Positions 53,140 to 62,135 of a DNA stretch of 64,000 nt are shown here, one piece after another; position 1 is the stretch's first letter; each line of letters begins with the position of its first letter. The translations under genes and the position numbers were made by a program. Under the pieces are notes generated by a model. The model ran no database searches, was not told the DNA's origin, and saw only the letters and a list, made by a program, of their open reading frames with translations. This DNA comes from Rhizobiales bacterium IMCC20636 (lineage in GTDB: Bacteria > Pseudomonadota > Alphaproteobacteria > Rhizobiales > GCA-2746425). The DNA lies in NCBI GenBank assembly GCA_016865015.1, contig CP018226.1, positions 651,001 to 715,000 of the forward strand, written 5' to 3'.

Positions 53140-53916
53140 TCAGGCTGAATATTGCTCGGAAATTTCGCTGGCGCAGCGCGTCAATTCTTGAATTATCATC
53201 GCCTGATCAGCTGATGATTTCGAGACTTCATGCAGCATTGTCGTTGTCAGAGCCATGTTGCACCGTCCTGTCACTGTATCCACAATCGGCGCGGAAAGGC
53301 CGCTCAAGCCAAATGCAAAGCTCTGCTCAACGGTGGCATAGCCTGCAGCGGCAATTTTTGCGAGTCTGTCGCGAATTTTCTTCTCCTGATCCTTTGACAG
53401 CTTGCGACTGCCATGCTGCAGGACTGCATCCACTGTCGCCGAATTTGAAAACGCAAGGATGCAAAGACCGGAGGGCGAATCGTATATGGCGCGTCGGTGG
53501 CCCACCGGAACAGAAATATTCAGATTATCGGGATGCTCTACCCGCAATATGACGATGATTTCGGTTTTGGAACGCAGTGCCAGATGGCAGGATTGCCCGG
53601 TTATCTGGCAAAAATCTTCCATTTTGGGAATGGCTATGGCCGTGGCCTGGGTTGCGAAAGATCGTTGCTGGCGAAGCGAAAATAGCTTGTCGGTAATCTC
53701 GAACGTGTCGCCGTTTCGGGTTTTTTGAATAATACCACGCCGTTCCAGAACCGACAGCATGCGAAAAATTTCACCTCGGGACCGCGCCAGCCCCTGGGCA
53801 ATCTCATTGATTGTCTTCGGCTCTGTGGTGCGGGCCAGGAACTCCACGATATCGAGGCCTTTTTCCAACGCTGGCGCTGTGTATTTTGGACTGTCTTTTT
53901 CATCTTCAATCGACAT
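53140..53916 (-). CDS. IclR-family transcriptional regulator of the right-hand importer locus
   Basis: A 258-residue regulator: winged HTH (residues about 14-75: A-L-E-K-G-L-D-I-V-E-F-L-A, I-N-E-I-A-Q-G-L-A-R-S-R-G-E-I-F-R-M-L) and C-terminal effector domain (G-H-R-R-A-I-Y-D-S-P-S-G, V-E-Q-S-F-A-F-G-L-S-G-L-S-A-P-I). ATG 53916 follows AAAGGAAAAA; an ATG at 53943 is possible. It is divergent from the importer/sulfatase operon, and a nearly perfect 26-bp palindrome at 54183 lies between them. By the usual logic of the family it should respond to the imported sugar or a breakdown product. Confidence 0.9.
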   Translation of the reverse strand: MSIEDEKDSPKYTAPALEKGLDIVEFLARTTEPKTINEIAQGLARSRGEIFRMLSVLERRGIIQKTRNGDTFEITDKLFSLRQQRSFATQATAIAIPKMEDFCQITGQSCHLALRSKTEIIVILRVEHPDNLNISVPVGHRRAIYDSPSGLCILAFSNSATVDAVLQHGSRKLSKDQEKKIRDRLAKIAAAGYATVEQSFAFGLSGLSAPIVDTVTGRCNMALTTTMLHEVSKSSADQAMIIQELTRCASEISEQYSA

Positions 53917-54182
53917 ATTTTTTCCTTTGCCCTTACGAAGCAATACGCCCGTCTGATACCGAATCCGGACGTTAGTGTATCAAGTCTGCGGTAGCAACCG
54001 ACGCTGAAACGCGTCGGCCTTTTCAGTACAGTCACCGGGTCGTTATCGAAAAACGCCAGCAAATTTATCCTCACCACATCAACCGTGCGAGGAGGTTCTC
54101 CGCCAACATTTTCACCAGACCAACCACAGCTCCCGGCTTGCAGCAAACCACTAGACGTTGACGATCTGTTCAAACTATGTTT

Positions 54183-54208
54183 CATATACAAATAATTATT
54201 CGTATATG
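54183..54208. promoter_or_regulatory. Near-perfect 26-bp palindrome, candidate IclR operator
   Basis: Arms CATATAC (54183-54189) and GTATATG (54202-54208) flank AATAATTATT (54191-54200), itself a palindrome; 24 of 26 positions are symmetric. It lies 28 bp before the chosen GTG start at 54236 and between the divergent IclR and importer genes. The rest of the 53917-54235 gap shows nothing definite. Confidence 0.6.
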
Positions 54209-54235
54209 CAAAGTTATAAGATGAAGGAGCCTTCG

Positions 54236-55303
54236 GTGGCGACGATTGAAATTCGTGATTTGTCGAAGAATTACGGCACGCTGGAGGTCATGTCCTCAAT
54301 CAATCTTCCGATTGAGGATGGCGAATTCTGCGTTCTGGTCGGGCCGTCCGGCTGCGGTAAATCAACCTTGCTGCGCATGATCGCGGGCCTTGAAGAAGTC
54401 ACATCCGGCTCGATTTTGATCGATGGCGAAGATGTCACCAATCAGCGTCCCGGTGAACGTGATCTGGCCATGGTGTTTCAAAGCTACGCGCTCTATCCGC
54501 ACAAGACCGTTCGCGACAATCTGGGTTTTAGCCTGAAAATGCATCGCGTTGAAAAGCGCGAGGCAGTGACGCGGATCGAAACAGTGGCCAAAACGCTCGG
54601 GCTTGAGCTTTTGCTCGACCGCCATCCCGCGCAATTGTCCGGCGGCCAGCGCCAAAGGGTGGCCATGGGGCGTGCCATGGTGCGCAATCCGAGCGTGTTC
54701 CTGTTTGATGAGCCCTTGTCAAATCTGGACGCCAAATTACGGGTTCAGATGCGCACCGAAATTCGGGCTCTGCACCAGCGCATCAACGCGACAACGGTTT
54801 ATGTGACCCATGATCAGATCGAAGCCATGACGATGGCTGACCGGATCATTGTCATGAATGGCGGAACCATTGAGCAGTCCGGCCCGCCACTGGAACTGTT
54901 CGACAATCCCGCAAATGTATTCGTTGCAGGATTTCTTGGCTCGCCGGCCATCAATTTCCTGAATGGCAATGTAGAACGTGGCGCCAGTGGGTTGGTCGTG
55001 GAATTGGATGAGGGCACGGTGTTGCCCTTGCCAAACCTGACGGATGCGATGGAGCATACCAGTATCACGCTTGGCATTCGGCCTCATCAACTTCGCAGGA
55101 CAGCTGATGGTCCTATCAAGGTCCAGGTGAAAGTTGTTGAACCGACCGGTGTCGAGACGCTGGTCTTCGGCTCATTCGCCGACAAGCCCATAGTCTGTCA
55201 GTTTGCAGGCCGGGATTTGCCAAAGCCGGATGAAATTCTGAACCTGACGCCAGAACCAGGCAGCACGTTGCTGTTCGACAGCAAGACTGGAGAACGGCTG
55301 TGA
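54236..55303 (+). CDS. CUT1-type ABC importer ATPase (UgpC/MsmK-like)
   Basis: A 355-residue ATPase: Walker A GPSGCGKS at residues 36-43, V-F-Q-S-Y-A-L-Y-P-H-K-T, L-S-G-G-Q-R-Q-R, V-F-L-F-D-E-P-L-S-N-L-D and T-H-D-Q-I-E-A-M-T, then a TOBE domain. The GTG at 54236 is chosen because AAGGAG sits 6 nt before it; the ATG at 54221 has no ribosome-binding site and would include that site in the coding sequence. It is the first gene of the right-hand operon and overlaps the SDR gene after it. Confidence 0.93.
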   Translation: MATIEIRDLSKNYGTLEVMSSINLPIEDGEFCVLVGPSGCGKSTLLRMIAGLEEVTSGSILIDGEDVTNQRPGERDLAMVFQSYALYPHKTVRDNLGFSLKMHRVEKREAVTRIETVAKTLGLELLLDRHPAQLSGGQRQRVAMGRAMVRNPSVFLFDEPLSNLDAKLRVQMRTEIRALHQRINATTVYVTHDQIEAMTMADRIIVMNGGTIEQSGPPLELFDNPANVFVAGFLGSPAINFLNGNVERGASGLVVELDEGTVLPLPNLTDAMEHTSITLGIRPHQLRRTADGPIKVQVKVVEPTGVETLVFGSFADKPIVCQFAGRDLPKPDEILNLTPEPGSTLLFDSKTGERL

Positions 55304-56121
55304 TGGAACGTGGAACGCCAGGACGGTTTGCCGGAAAAACGGCTCTAGTCACCGGTGGTGCGGCCGGTATCGGCTGGGCAACAGCAATGTCATTGCTGAA
55401 AGATGGAGCCCGGGTCGCCATTTGCAGCCGGAAGGGTGCATCACTTGAACGGGCAAAAAAATGGGCGGAAGAAACTGACCCCGATAATCTGTTGGTTTTT
55501 GAGGCAGACGTTTCCAGGCAAGCGGACATGACCCAGCTGTTCGAGAGCCTGGCTGATGCATTTGGCAGCCTTGATTACCTGGTCAACAATGCGGGGATCG
55601 ACAGCTTCCAGAAACTCGACGCCTTTTCGATCGAGCGCTTTCGCAATGTCATGGACGTGAATGTCACCTCGCTGTTTCTGGCGGTGTCAGGTGCACTGCC
55701 CCTGATGCGCTCTGCTGAAAGCGCTGCGATCGTCACAGTCGGGTCCATCCATGGTCACATTACCACGGCAGGCCGCAGCGATTATGTGACCTCCAAGGCC
55801 GCATTGATTGGCGCGACCCGTGCATTGGCTCTGGATCTTGCGCCTGACCATATTCGCATCAATCTGGTGTCGCCCGGCGCCATCGAAACACCCATGCTGT
55901 TGCGTGGGTGGGCGGTCAAGGCACCGGAGGCTGACCCGGACACATTGAGAGCTCGGGCAGGGGCCCTGCATCCCTGCGGCCGTATCGGGCAGCCAGAAGA
56001 CATCGCAAGCGCAATCAAATTCCTGCTTGGTGATGAAGCCGGCTTTATCAACGGAACCGAATTGCTGGTGGATGGCGGACTTGCCTGCAAGCTGGCCATG
56101 ACAACCCTGTGGGAGGATTGA
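55303..56121 (+). CDS. Short-chain dehydrogenase/reductase
   Basis: A 272-residue classical SDR. Cofactor loop T-G-G-A-A-G-I-G from residue 17; C-S-R-K after the second strand suggests NADP+ use. N-N-A-G is at 95-98. Catalytic residues fit S148, Y161 and K165. C-terminal F-I-N-G-T-E-L-L-V-D-G-G. The stop of the ATPase gene overlaps its ATG (TGATG); a GTG directly before the ATG is an alternative start. Sitting inside an importer operon, it probably oxidises or reduces the imported sugar. Confidence 0.9.
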   Translation: MERGTPGRFAGKTALVTGGAAGIGWATAMSLLKDGARVAICSRKGASLERAKKWAEETDPDNLLVFEADVSRQADMTQLFESLADAFGSLDYLVNNAGIDSFQKLDAFSIERFRNVMDVNVTSLFLAVSGALPLMRSAESAAIVTVGSIHGHITTAGRSDYVTSKAALIGATRALALDLAPDHIRINLVSPGAIETPMLLRGWAVKAPEADPDTLRARAGALHPCGRIGQPEDIASAIKFLLGDEAGFINGTELLVDGGLACKLAMTTLWED

Positions 56122-56123
56122 GC

Positions 56124-57014
56124 GTGTATCAAATCAAACGCGATTTCCTGTTCTTTCTGGCACTTGTCTCACCGGCCATTCTGATCGTCGGCGTGCTGAT
56201 CATCTATCCGGTTATCAATGGTGTCTATCTCAGCTTTACCGATGCCAGCCCGCTGCGCCGTGGCGCGTTGAATTTTGTCGGGCTGGAAAACTACACCTTT
56301 CTCCTGGAAGACAATGTCTTTTACGCCTCGGCGTTCAACACCAGCTACATCGTGTTCATCTCCTCGGCTCTTGCCATCATCATTGGATTCATGATGGCGC
56401 TGCTGCTGCATTTCGGCATCAAACGCGGCGCCACCGTGCTGCGTTCGCTGGTTTTTCAAATTTGGGTTGTTCCCTGGATTTGCATCACCCTTCTGTGGGG
56501 ATGGCTGTTCGATACCGATTACGGTCTGGTGAATTCCCTGTTTACCTGGGTCGGCCTGACCGAGACCAACATGGATCTGCTGTTCGACCAGACTGGCGCC
56601 AAATGGGTCATCATCGCCGGTTTTACGTGGCGCTCGATCCCCTTTTTGATGGTCATCGCGCTCGCCGCCCTGCAATCGGTTTCGAAGGAAGTCCTGGAAG
56701 CAGCCACACTGGATGGCGCCCGCTTCTTCAGCCGTCTGTGGCACATCATCATCCCCATGGTTCGAAATGTCCTGCTGGTCGCTTTGCTGCTTGATTCAGT
56801 GCGCTTCTTTCAGGAGATGACCATGCCGCTGGTGCTGACCCAGGGTGGCCCATCCAACGCCACAATGGTGCTCAGCCTCTTCACCTACAAGCTGGCCTTC
56901 GAGAACTGGGATTTTGCGCTGGCATCCACGGCCGGAACACTGTGGTTGGTCTTCCTCATGCTTATTGCCTGGCTCCTGCTGAAATTCGGCATGAAGAAGG
57001 AGTATGGAAAATGA
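56124..57014 (+). CDS. CUT1-type ABC sugar permease (MalF-like)
   Basis: A 296-residue inner-membrane permease starting at GTG 56124, preceded by GGGAGGATTGAGC; the longer frame from GTG 56109 would include that ribosome-binding site. Six hydrophobic segments. EAA loop: S-K-E-V-L-E-A-A-T-L-D-G-A-R-F-F-S-R-L-W-H-I-I-I-P. It is followed with a 4-nt overlap by its partner at 57011. Confidence 0.93.
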   Translation: MYQIKRDFLFFLALVSPAILIVGVLIIYPVINGVYLSFTDASPLRRGALNFVGLENYTFLLEDNVFYASAFNTSYIVFISSALAIIIGFMMALLLHFGIKRGATVLRSLVFQIWVVPWICITLLWGWLFDTDYGLVNSLFTWVGLTETNMDLLFDQTGAKWVIIAGFTWRSIPFLMVIALAALQSVSKEVLEAATLDGARFFSRLWHIIIPMVRNVLLVALLLDSVRFFQEMTMPLVLTQGGPSNATMVLSLFTYKLAFENWDFALASTAGTLWLVFLMLIAWLLLKFGMKKEYGK

Positions 57015-57868
57015 GCCGCACCAGAACTGCTTCACAGAATGATGCCCGAGCCATTATCAACAAACTGGCGATTTACACGCTGACAGTTGCACTGTTTGGA
57101 ATGTTGCTGTTGCCAATCTATTGGCTGGTGGTCACCTCGTTCAAACCGCTGGAAGACATTTTTGTGGTTCCACCGCAATTCTGGCCGAAGAATTTTACCT
57201 TCAAGAATTATCTCGCCCAGTCTGATCCAAGGCTGGTGCAGTTCTTCGTCAACAGCCTGATTGTCAGTGTCAGTTCGGCGGTTGCTTCCACCTTCGCCGG
57301 GGCACTGTGCGCCTATGCCATTTCAAGGTTCCAGTTCCGCAACAAGAATGCGTTGCTGTTGTTCTTTCTGGCCGCCATGGCGTTTCCCGTGCCCCTGCTG
57401 ATGATCACCATGTATGGAACTTTCCTGAAACTCGGCCTGCTGGACACCTATGCCGCCTTGATACTTGGAACAACGGCCACCGGTCTTCCGCTCTCCGTCT
57501 GGCTCATCACCAACTTCATCAACCAGATTCCAGTCGATATGGAGGAAGCGGCGCTGCTCGACGGAGCAAGCCCCTTCAAGGTTCTGATTCATGTGGTGCT
57601 GCCGATGATCAGACCGGGGCTCGCAGCTTCAGCCATCTTTGTCTTCATTACATCGTGGAACGAAATCATCATGGGGCTGACATTCGTGTCCTCGCCTGAA
57701 CTGCGAACTCTGCCAGCCGGAATCACACTGACATTCCTGGGTGAGTTCGAGGGCGACTGGTCCGAAATGATGGCGCTGGCCGTGCTGGTCACACTGCCCG
57801 TATTCGTCCTGTTTGCCCTGACCCAAAAAGCGGTTCTGAAGGGGATGACAGCGGGTGCATTGAAATAG
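57011..57868 (+). CDS. CUT1-type ABC sugar permease (MalG-like)
   Basis: A 285-residue permease; ATG 57011 overlaps the previous stop (ATGA) and has AGGAG upstream. EAA loop: V-D-M-E-E-A-A-L-L-D-G-A-S-P-F-K-V-L-I-H-V-V-L-P, then T-S-W-N-E-I-I-M-G. C-terminus ends K-G-M-T-A-G-A-L-K as in many MalG-like proteins. It feeds a channel shared by the two binding proteins encoded after it. Confidence 0.94.
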   Translation: MSRTRTASQNDARAIINKLAIYTLTVALFGMLLLPIYWLVVTSFKPLEDIFVVPPQFWPKNFTFKNYLAQSDPRLVQFFVNSLIVSVSSAVASTFAGALCAYAISRFQFRNKNALLLFFLAAMAFPVPLLMITMYGTFLKLGLLDTYAALILGTTATGLPLSVWLITNFINQIPVDMEEAALLDGASPFKVLIHVVLPMIRPGLAASAIFVFITSWNEIIMGLTFVSSPELRTLPAGITLTFLGEFEGDWSEMMALAVLVTLPVFVLFALTQKAVLKGMTAGALK

Positions 57869-57900
57869 ACCAATCTTTGTCAATTCGGGAGGAAACGACA

Positions 57901-57951
57901 ATGACCGAAAGAATGAAATCCAAACTCAATAAACAGGGAGAACCAACATGA
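57901..57951 (+). CDS. Possible 16-codon leader peptide before the first binding-protein gene
   Basis: ATG at 57901 has an excellent GGGAGGAAACGAC upstream and encodes MTERMKSKLNKQGEPT, ending at TGA 57949-57951, which overlaps the ATG of the binding-protein gene (ATGA). Spacing, ribosome-binding site and overlap suggest that it is translated and couples ribosomes to the next gene. It might equally be chance or an old start-region remnant. Confidence 0.4.
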   Translation: MTERMKSKLNKQGEPT

Positions 57952-59219
57952 AGAAATATCTGAAAACAGTATCCGCGCTCGTGCTGTCACTCGCCATGGC
58001 GGGGCCGGCAATTGCTGACGAGGTGGTCACCTACTCGGGCTGGCTGGGAACCTATGACAAGAACGCCGATCTGGTTGCTCGCATCAAGGATCAATTCAAA
58101 GCCGAAACCAATATCGAGTTGAAGGTGATCGACACCCAGTTCAGCGAAGCGTTGAACCAGGCCACCGTGACCACATTGGCTGGCAACCCCGCTGATGCAC
58201 TGCATCTGGTCGCAGGCTGGGTGCCGGCCATGCAGGAGATCGGAGGACTTGAGCCACTGGATGATTATTTCACCAAGGAGCAACTCGACAGCATTCCACA
58301 GGCTTTGCGCGATGCGGTCAGCGTCGATGGCAAACTGTACGCTTTGCCATGGGTACCAGGGCCGGTTCATCCGCATTTCAACCGCAATCTGATGATCGAG
58401 GCAGGTCTGGACCCGTCCAATCCACCGCAGACCTGGGAAGAGTTCAAGGATGCAATCATGAAAATCTGCGCATTACCTGCAAAGGATGGTGCAAAGATTT
58501 ATGGCATCGCCTTGCGCACGGATCAGAGCCCGAATTCAGCGCAATGGTCCATTCCGATCATATATGGGTTTGGTGGTGATATTCAGAAAGATGGCGTTAT
58601 CGACATCAACACACCCGAAGTTGCAGCTGCCTACAAATGGATACAGGACATCACGCAAGCCGGATGCAGCCCGGTGGGGCATGGCTACAGTGAATCGCGC
58701 AATACATTTGCCGCAGGTCATGCCGGTTTCATCATGGAAGGTCCATGGGGGCGCGGCCTGGTGGAAAACATGTCAGGCGGCAAGCTCAAAGTTGCTCCGG
58801 ATGGCGATGTCTGGGTGATGGAAGTGCCACAGGCACCGGATGGCAGCCGCAAGACCATTGGCAATCCGCACGAAATTGCAATGTCCGCCCTGTCCAAGAA
58901 CAAGAAGCAGACGGCAAAGTTTCTGGAGATGGTGATCTTTGATAAAGACAACGCCAACATGTATTACGACGTCAACGGCCAGTTGCCGACCAGCAGTCTT
59001 CCTCTGCTGAAACAGGGTGCTGTCGGTGCGGATATCTATTCGCAGATCTTCGTCGACACGCTCGTCTATACCCATGACAACCCCTGGAAGAGTGCAAAAT
59101 TCAATGCGGTCATGAGCCAGATCGCTCCTGAATTGCAGAAGATTGTCGATGGTGGCGACATTCCCCAGGCATTGGAAGCCGCCGAGCGTTCCATCAAACG
59201 CACATTGTCCAGAAACTAG
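57948..59219 (+). CDS. CUT1-type ABC sugar-binding protein, first of a tandem pair
   Basis: A 423-residue periplasmic binding protein of family 1. ATG 57948 follows CAGGGAGAACCAA. Signal peptide about 1-23 (cut near A-I-A-D-E). Marks: Y-S-G-W-L-G, N-Q-A-T-V-T-T-L-A-G-N-P-A-D-A-L-H-L-V-A-G-W-V-P-A-M-Q-E, then the A-L-P-W-x-P-G-P-V segment, R-T-D-Q-S-P-N-S-A and M-E-G-P-W-G-R-G. It is closely similar over its whole length to the next gene's product (by eye about three quarters identical). Likely ligand is a sugar, perhaps sulfated, given the sulfatases that follow. A hairpin separates it from its paralogue. Confidence 0.92.
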   Translation: MKKYLKTVSALVLSLAMAGPAIADEVVTYSGWLGTYDKNADLVARIKDQFKAETNIELKVIDTQFSEALNQATVTTLAGNPADALHLVAGWVPAMQEIGGLEPLDDYFTKEQLDSIPQALRDAVSVDGKLYALPWVPGPVHPHFNRNLMIEAGLDPSNPPQTWEEFKDAIMKICALPAKDGAKIYGIALRTDQSPNSAQWSIPIIYGFGGDIQKDGVIDINTPEVAAAYKWIQDITQAGCSPVGHGYSESRNTFAAGHAGFIMEGPWGRGLVENMSGGKLKVAPDGDVWVMEVPQAPDGSRKTIGNPHEIAMSALSKNKKQTAKFLEMVIFDKDNANMYYDVNGQLPTSSLPLLKQGAVGADIYSQIFVDTLVYTHDNPWKSAKFNAVMSQIAPELQKIVDGGDIPQALEAAERSIKRTLSRN

Positions 59220-59228
59220 GAAGTGCAA

Positions 59229-59269
59229 CAGGTGGGCCTGCAAGACTGAGGGTTTTGCAGGCCCACCTG
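59229..59269 (+). terminator. Hairpin between the tandem binding-protein genes
   Basis: CAGGTGGGCCTGCAA (59229-59243) pairs perfectly with TTGCAGGCCCACCTG (59255-59269), a 15-bp stem with an 11-nt loop, starting 9 nt after the stop. There is no U-run. It should strongly protect the upstream message and reduce read-through. Confidence 0.7.
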
Positions 59270-59323
59270 CCGCGACGCACATCGGCACAGACAAATCAAA
59301 AAAAAACTTTGAAGGACGAAACA

Positions 59324-60595
59324 ATGAACATCTTGATGACAACCTTCGCCACAGCAAGCGTTTCAGCAGCGCTGGCACTGTCCGTGCAGGCACAAGAAAC
59401 CATCACCTATTCCGGCTGGTTGGGGACCGAGGAACTCAACAAACCGCTAATCAGCAACTTTCAGGAGCAGTTCAAGGCAGAAACCGGTGCTGATCTCGTA
59501 GTGGTAGATACTCAATACAGCGAGGCGCTGAACCAGGCTACGGTGACAACTCTGGCCGGGAACCCTGCAGACGCACTGCATCTGGTCGCGGGATGGGTGC
59601 CCGCAATGCAGGAGATGGGCGGACTGGAACCGCTGAATGACTATTTCACTGAAGAACAATTGGCTACCATCCCAGAGGCTCTGTTATCTTCGGTTAGGAT
59701 TGATGACAAGATTTACGCTTTACCTTGGGCACCAGGACCAGTCCTCCCGCATTTCAATCGCAACCTGATGATTGAAGCCGGACTGGATCCGGAGAACCCT
59801 CCACAGACGTGGCCGGAATTCAAGGATGCGATCATGAAGATCTGCGCCTTGCCGGACAAGAACGGCGGTAAGGTTTATGGAATTGCTTTGCGCACGGATC
59901 AAAGCCCGAATTCAGCGCTTTGGACGATTCCGATTATCTATGGCCATGGCGGGGACATTCAAACCGACGGCACCATCGACATCAATACGCCGGAAAATGT
60001 CGCAGCCTTTGAGTGGCTTCAGGATATTGCGGAGGCTGGATGTACGCCTGCAGGCAATGGATTTAGCGGTTCGCGCAACGTCTTTGCCCAAGGCAATGCC
60101 GGATTTATCCTGGAAGGTCCTTGGGGACGCGGCATGGTCAAGACCATGTCCGGCGACAAAATGACCGTTGCACCAGATGGCGACGTCTGGGTGATGGAGA
60201 TGCCCAAAGCTCCGAACGGCACACGCAGGACTATTGGCAATTCCCATGAAATTGCGATTTCGTCCCTGTCAGAAAACAAGGAACTGACTGCCAAGTTTTT
60301 GGAACTTCTGATCTTCAACGAGGCAAACACCAGCATGTATTATGGTGTGAACGGGCAGCTTCCCACCGGTAGTTTACCGCTTCTCAAAACCGGCGAAATT
60401 GGCGATGACGACTACGCACAGATTTTCGTCAACGCCCTGTCCTACATCCACGACAACCCTTGGAAGAACGCCAAGTTCAACGCTGTCATGAGCCAGATCG
60501 CACCGGAGATGCAGAACATCGTGGCCGGTAATGATGTTGAGCCTGCCCTTGCGGCGGCAGACGAAGCGGTCAAACGCTTGCTCTCACGGAACTGA
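59324..60595 (+). CDS. CUT1-type ABC sugar-binding protein, second of a tandem pair
   Basis: A 423-residue periplasmic binding protein, same length as its neighbour and colinear with it. ATG 59324 follows GAAGGACGAAACA; signal peptide MNILMTTFATASVSAALALS cut near V-Q-A-Q-E. Shared blocks include Y-S-G-W-L-G, L-A-G-N-P-A-D-A-L-H-L-V-A-G-W, R-T-D-Q-S-P-N-S-A and the final L-L-S-R-N. Differences cluster on the surface and in a few loops, so both probably use the same permeases with related ligands. The sulfatase starts 14 nt after its stop, with no hairpin between. Confidence 0.92.
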   Translation: MNILMTTFATASVSAALALSVQAQETITYSGWLGTEELNKPLISNFQEQFKAETGADLVVVDTQYSEALNQATVTTLAGNPADALHLVAGWVPAMQEMGGLEPLNDYFTEEQLATIPEALLSSVRIDDKIYALPWAPGPVLPHFNRNLMIEAGLDPENPPQTWPEFKDAIMKICALPDKNGGKVYGIALRTDQSPNSALWTIPIIYGHGGDIQTDGTIDINTPENVAAFEWLQDIAEAGCTPAGNGFSGSRNVFAQGNAGFILEGPWGRGMVKTMSGDKMTVAPDGDVWVMEMPKAPNGTRRTIGNSHEIAISSLSENKELTAKFLELLIFNEANTSMYYGVNGQLPTGSLPLLKTGEIGDDDYAQIFVNALSYIHDNPWKNAKFNAVMSQIAPEMQNIVAGNDVEPALAAADEAVKRLLSRN

Positions 60596-60609
60596 CAAAG
60601 GAGCGGGCT

Positions 60610-62085
60610 GTGATACATACCCAGAAACCCAATGTTCTTCTGATCGTAGCCGATGATATGGGGTACGGTGATTTCGGAGCCTTTAGTGAAGGCCGTGTGA
60701 ACACACCCAATCTCGACCGTCTGGTTGAAGAAGGTTTGTGCATGCAGCAGCACTACTCCGGATCACCGATCTGCTCACCGGCCCGTGCGGCCCTTCTGAC
60801 CGGTCGCTACCCGCACCGGTCAGGAGCCATAACCCAGCATGACCTGTTCGGTTTGGACCGTATTGCCTTGCGCGAAACAACCATAGCGGATTGCTTCAAA
60901 TCAGCAGGATACCGGACAGGGCTGGTTGGCAAATGGCACAATGGATCACTCGATGCCCGCTTTGAACCCAATGCCCGTGGCTTTGACGAATTTGCCGGAT
61001 TTTGCGGTGGCTGGTCCGACTACTACAAATGGTCGCTGCAGAAAAACGATACAATCGAAACGGGCAATGGCGATTATCTGACAGATGTGCTGTCACAACA
61101 GGCGTGCGATTTTGTGGATCGGCACAAGGAGCATCCATTCTTTCTGATGCTGACCTACAGCGCGCCGCATTCACCGTTCCAGGCCCCCCAGACAGTCATC
61201 GACCGGTATCTGGATCGCGGGTTCGACCGCATCACCGCCACAACCTATGCCATGATTGAAGTGATGGATGATGGCATTGGCCGCGTGCTGGACAAGCTGG
61301 ATGCTGATGGAGTAGCCGAGAACACGATTGTCATGTTCACGAGTGACAATGGTCCGGCATTCTTCAATCCGCCCTTCATGATGCAACCGGGAGAAAATTC
61401 TTACAATGAGCGGTTCAATGCCGGTCTCAAAGGCTCAAAGGGATGGGTGTATGAGGGTGGGATTCGCGTGCCCATGGTGCTGCGCTATCCGGGAAAAATA
61501 CCGGCAAACCGGATGAATCATGATCTTGCTCACTTCACCGACTGGATGCCCACATTAATGAGTTTGTGTGGTGTCGACAATATCAGCGATTGCCCTCTGG
61601 ATGGCCATGATCTGACACCTCAACTGATGGGCGAAATTCTGTTGAACCCGCCCCGTCGCTTCTGGCAGTGGAACTTTTACTATCCGAGTATCGCTACAAA
61701 TGCAGCCGTGCGCGATGGTGACTGGAAACTGGTGCGCCCGATGATTTCCGGAACGCGCTATTACAAGAACCCGGATTTGTATGCCTCACCGGATTCCGAG
61801 GCCCGCACACAGGCCTTCATAGAAGCGGACATTCGCGAACGGGAGCACCCTGGCTCCATTCAGGATATTCTTCCGGTGCCGGGTATCCGTTACCCTGATG
61901 CCGAGGCACCCGAATTGTACAATATTGCCAACGATCCGGGCGAGCAGCACAATCTGGCTGACGATCAACCTGATCGCGTCCACAGGCTTCTGATCGAACT
62001 GGAGACCTGGTTTGAAAGTGTCGAGGAGGACCGTCGGTCGATTGATGATCCATTGCACAGTCTTGAAACAGCGCGGGCCAGTTGA
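60610..62085 (+). CDS. Formylglycine sulfatase (S1 type), cytoplasmic
   Basis: A 491-residue sulfatase. GTG 60610 follows AAAGGAGCGGGCT. The N-terminus goes straight into the core strand (P-N-V-L-L-I-V-A-D-D-M-G-Y-G-D, metal-binding Asp pair 15-16) with no signal peptide, so the enzyme stays in the cytosol. The modification motif is C55-S-P-A-R59 followed by A-A-L-L-T-G-R. Other active-site blocks: G-K-W-H, S-A-P-H-S-P-F and T-S-D-N-G-P-A-F. Expected role: removing sulfate from a sugar after import by the neighbouring ABC system. It needs a formylglycine-generating or anaerobic maturase enzyme, not seen in this window. Confidence 0.93.
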   Translation: MIHTQKPNVLLIVADDMGYGDFGAFSEGRVNTPNLDRLVEEGLCMQQHYSGSPICSPARAALLTGRYPHRSGAITQHDLFGLDRIALRETTIADCFKSAGYRTGLVGKWHNGSLDARFEPNARGFDEFAGFCGGWSDYYKWSLQKNDTIETGNGDYLTDVLSQQACDFVDRHKEHPFFLMLTYSAPHSPFQAPQTVIDRYLDRGFDRITATTYAMIEVMDDGIGRVLDKLDADGVAENTIVMFTSDNGPAFFNPPFMMQPGENSYNERFNAGLKGSKGWVYEGGIRVPMVLRYPGKIPANRMNHDLAHFTDWMPTLMSLCGVDNISDCPLDGHDLTPQLMGEILLNPPRRFWQWNFYYPSIATNAAVRDGDWKLVRPMISGTRYYKNPDLYASPDSEARTQAFIEADIREREHPGSIQDILPVPGIRYPDAEAPELYNIANDPGEQHNLADDQPDRVHRLLIELETWFESVEEDRRSIDDPLHSLETARAS

Positions 62086-62135
62086 AGGTCGCACTCTGCC
62101 GGGTTGTATAATGCCGGTGAAAGGAAAATCATTCC

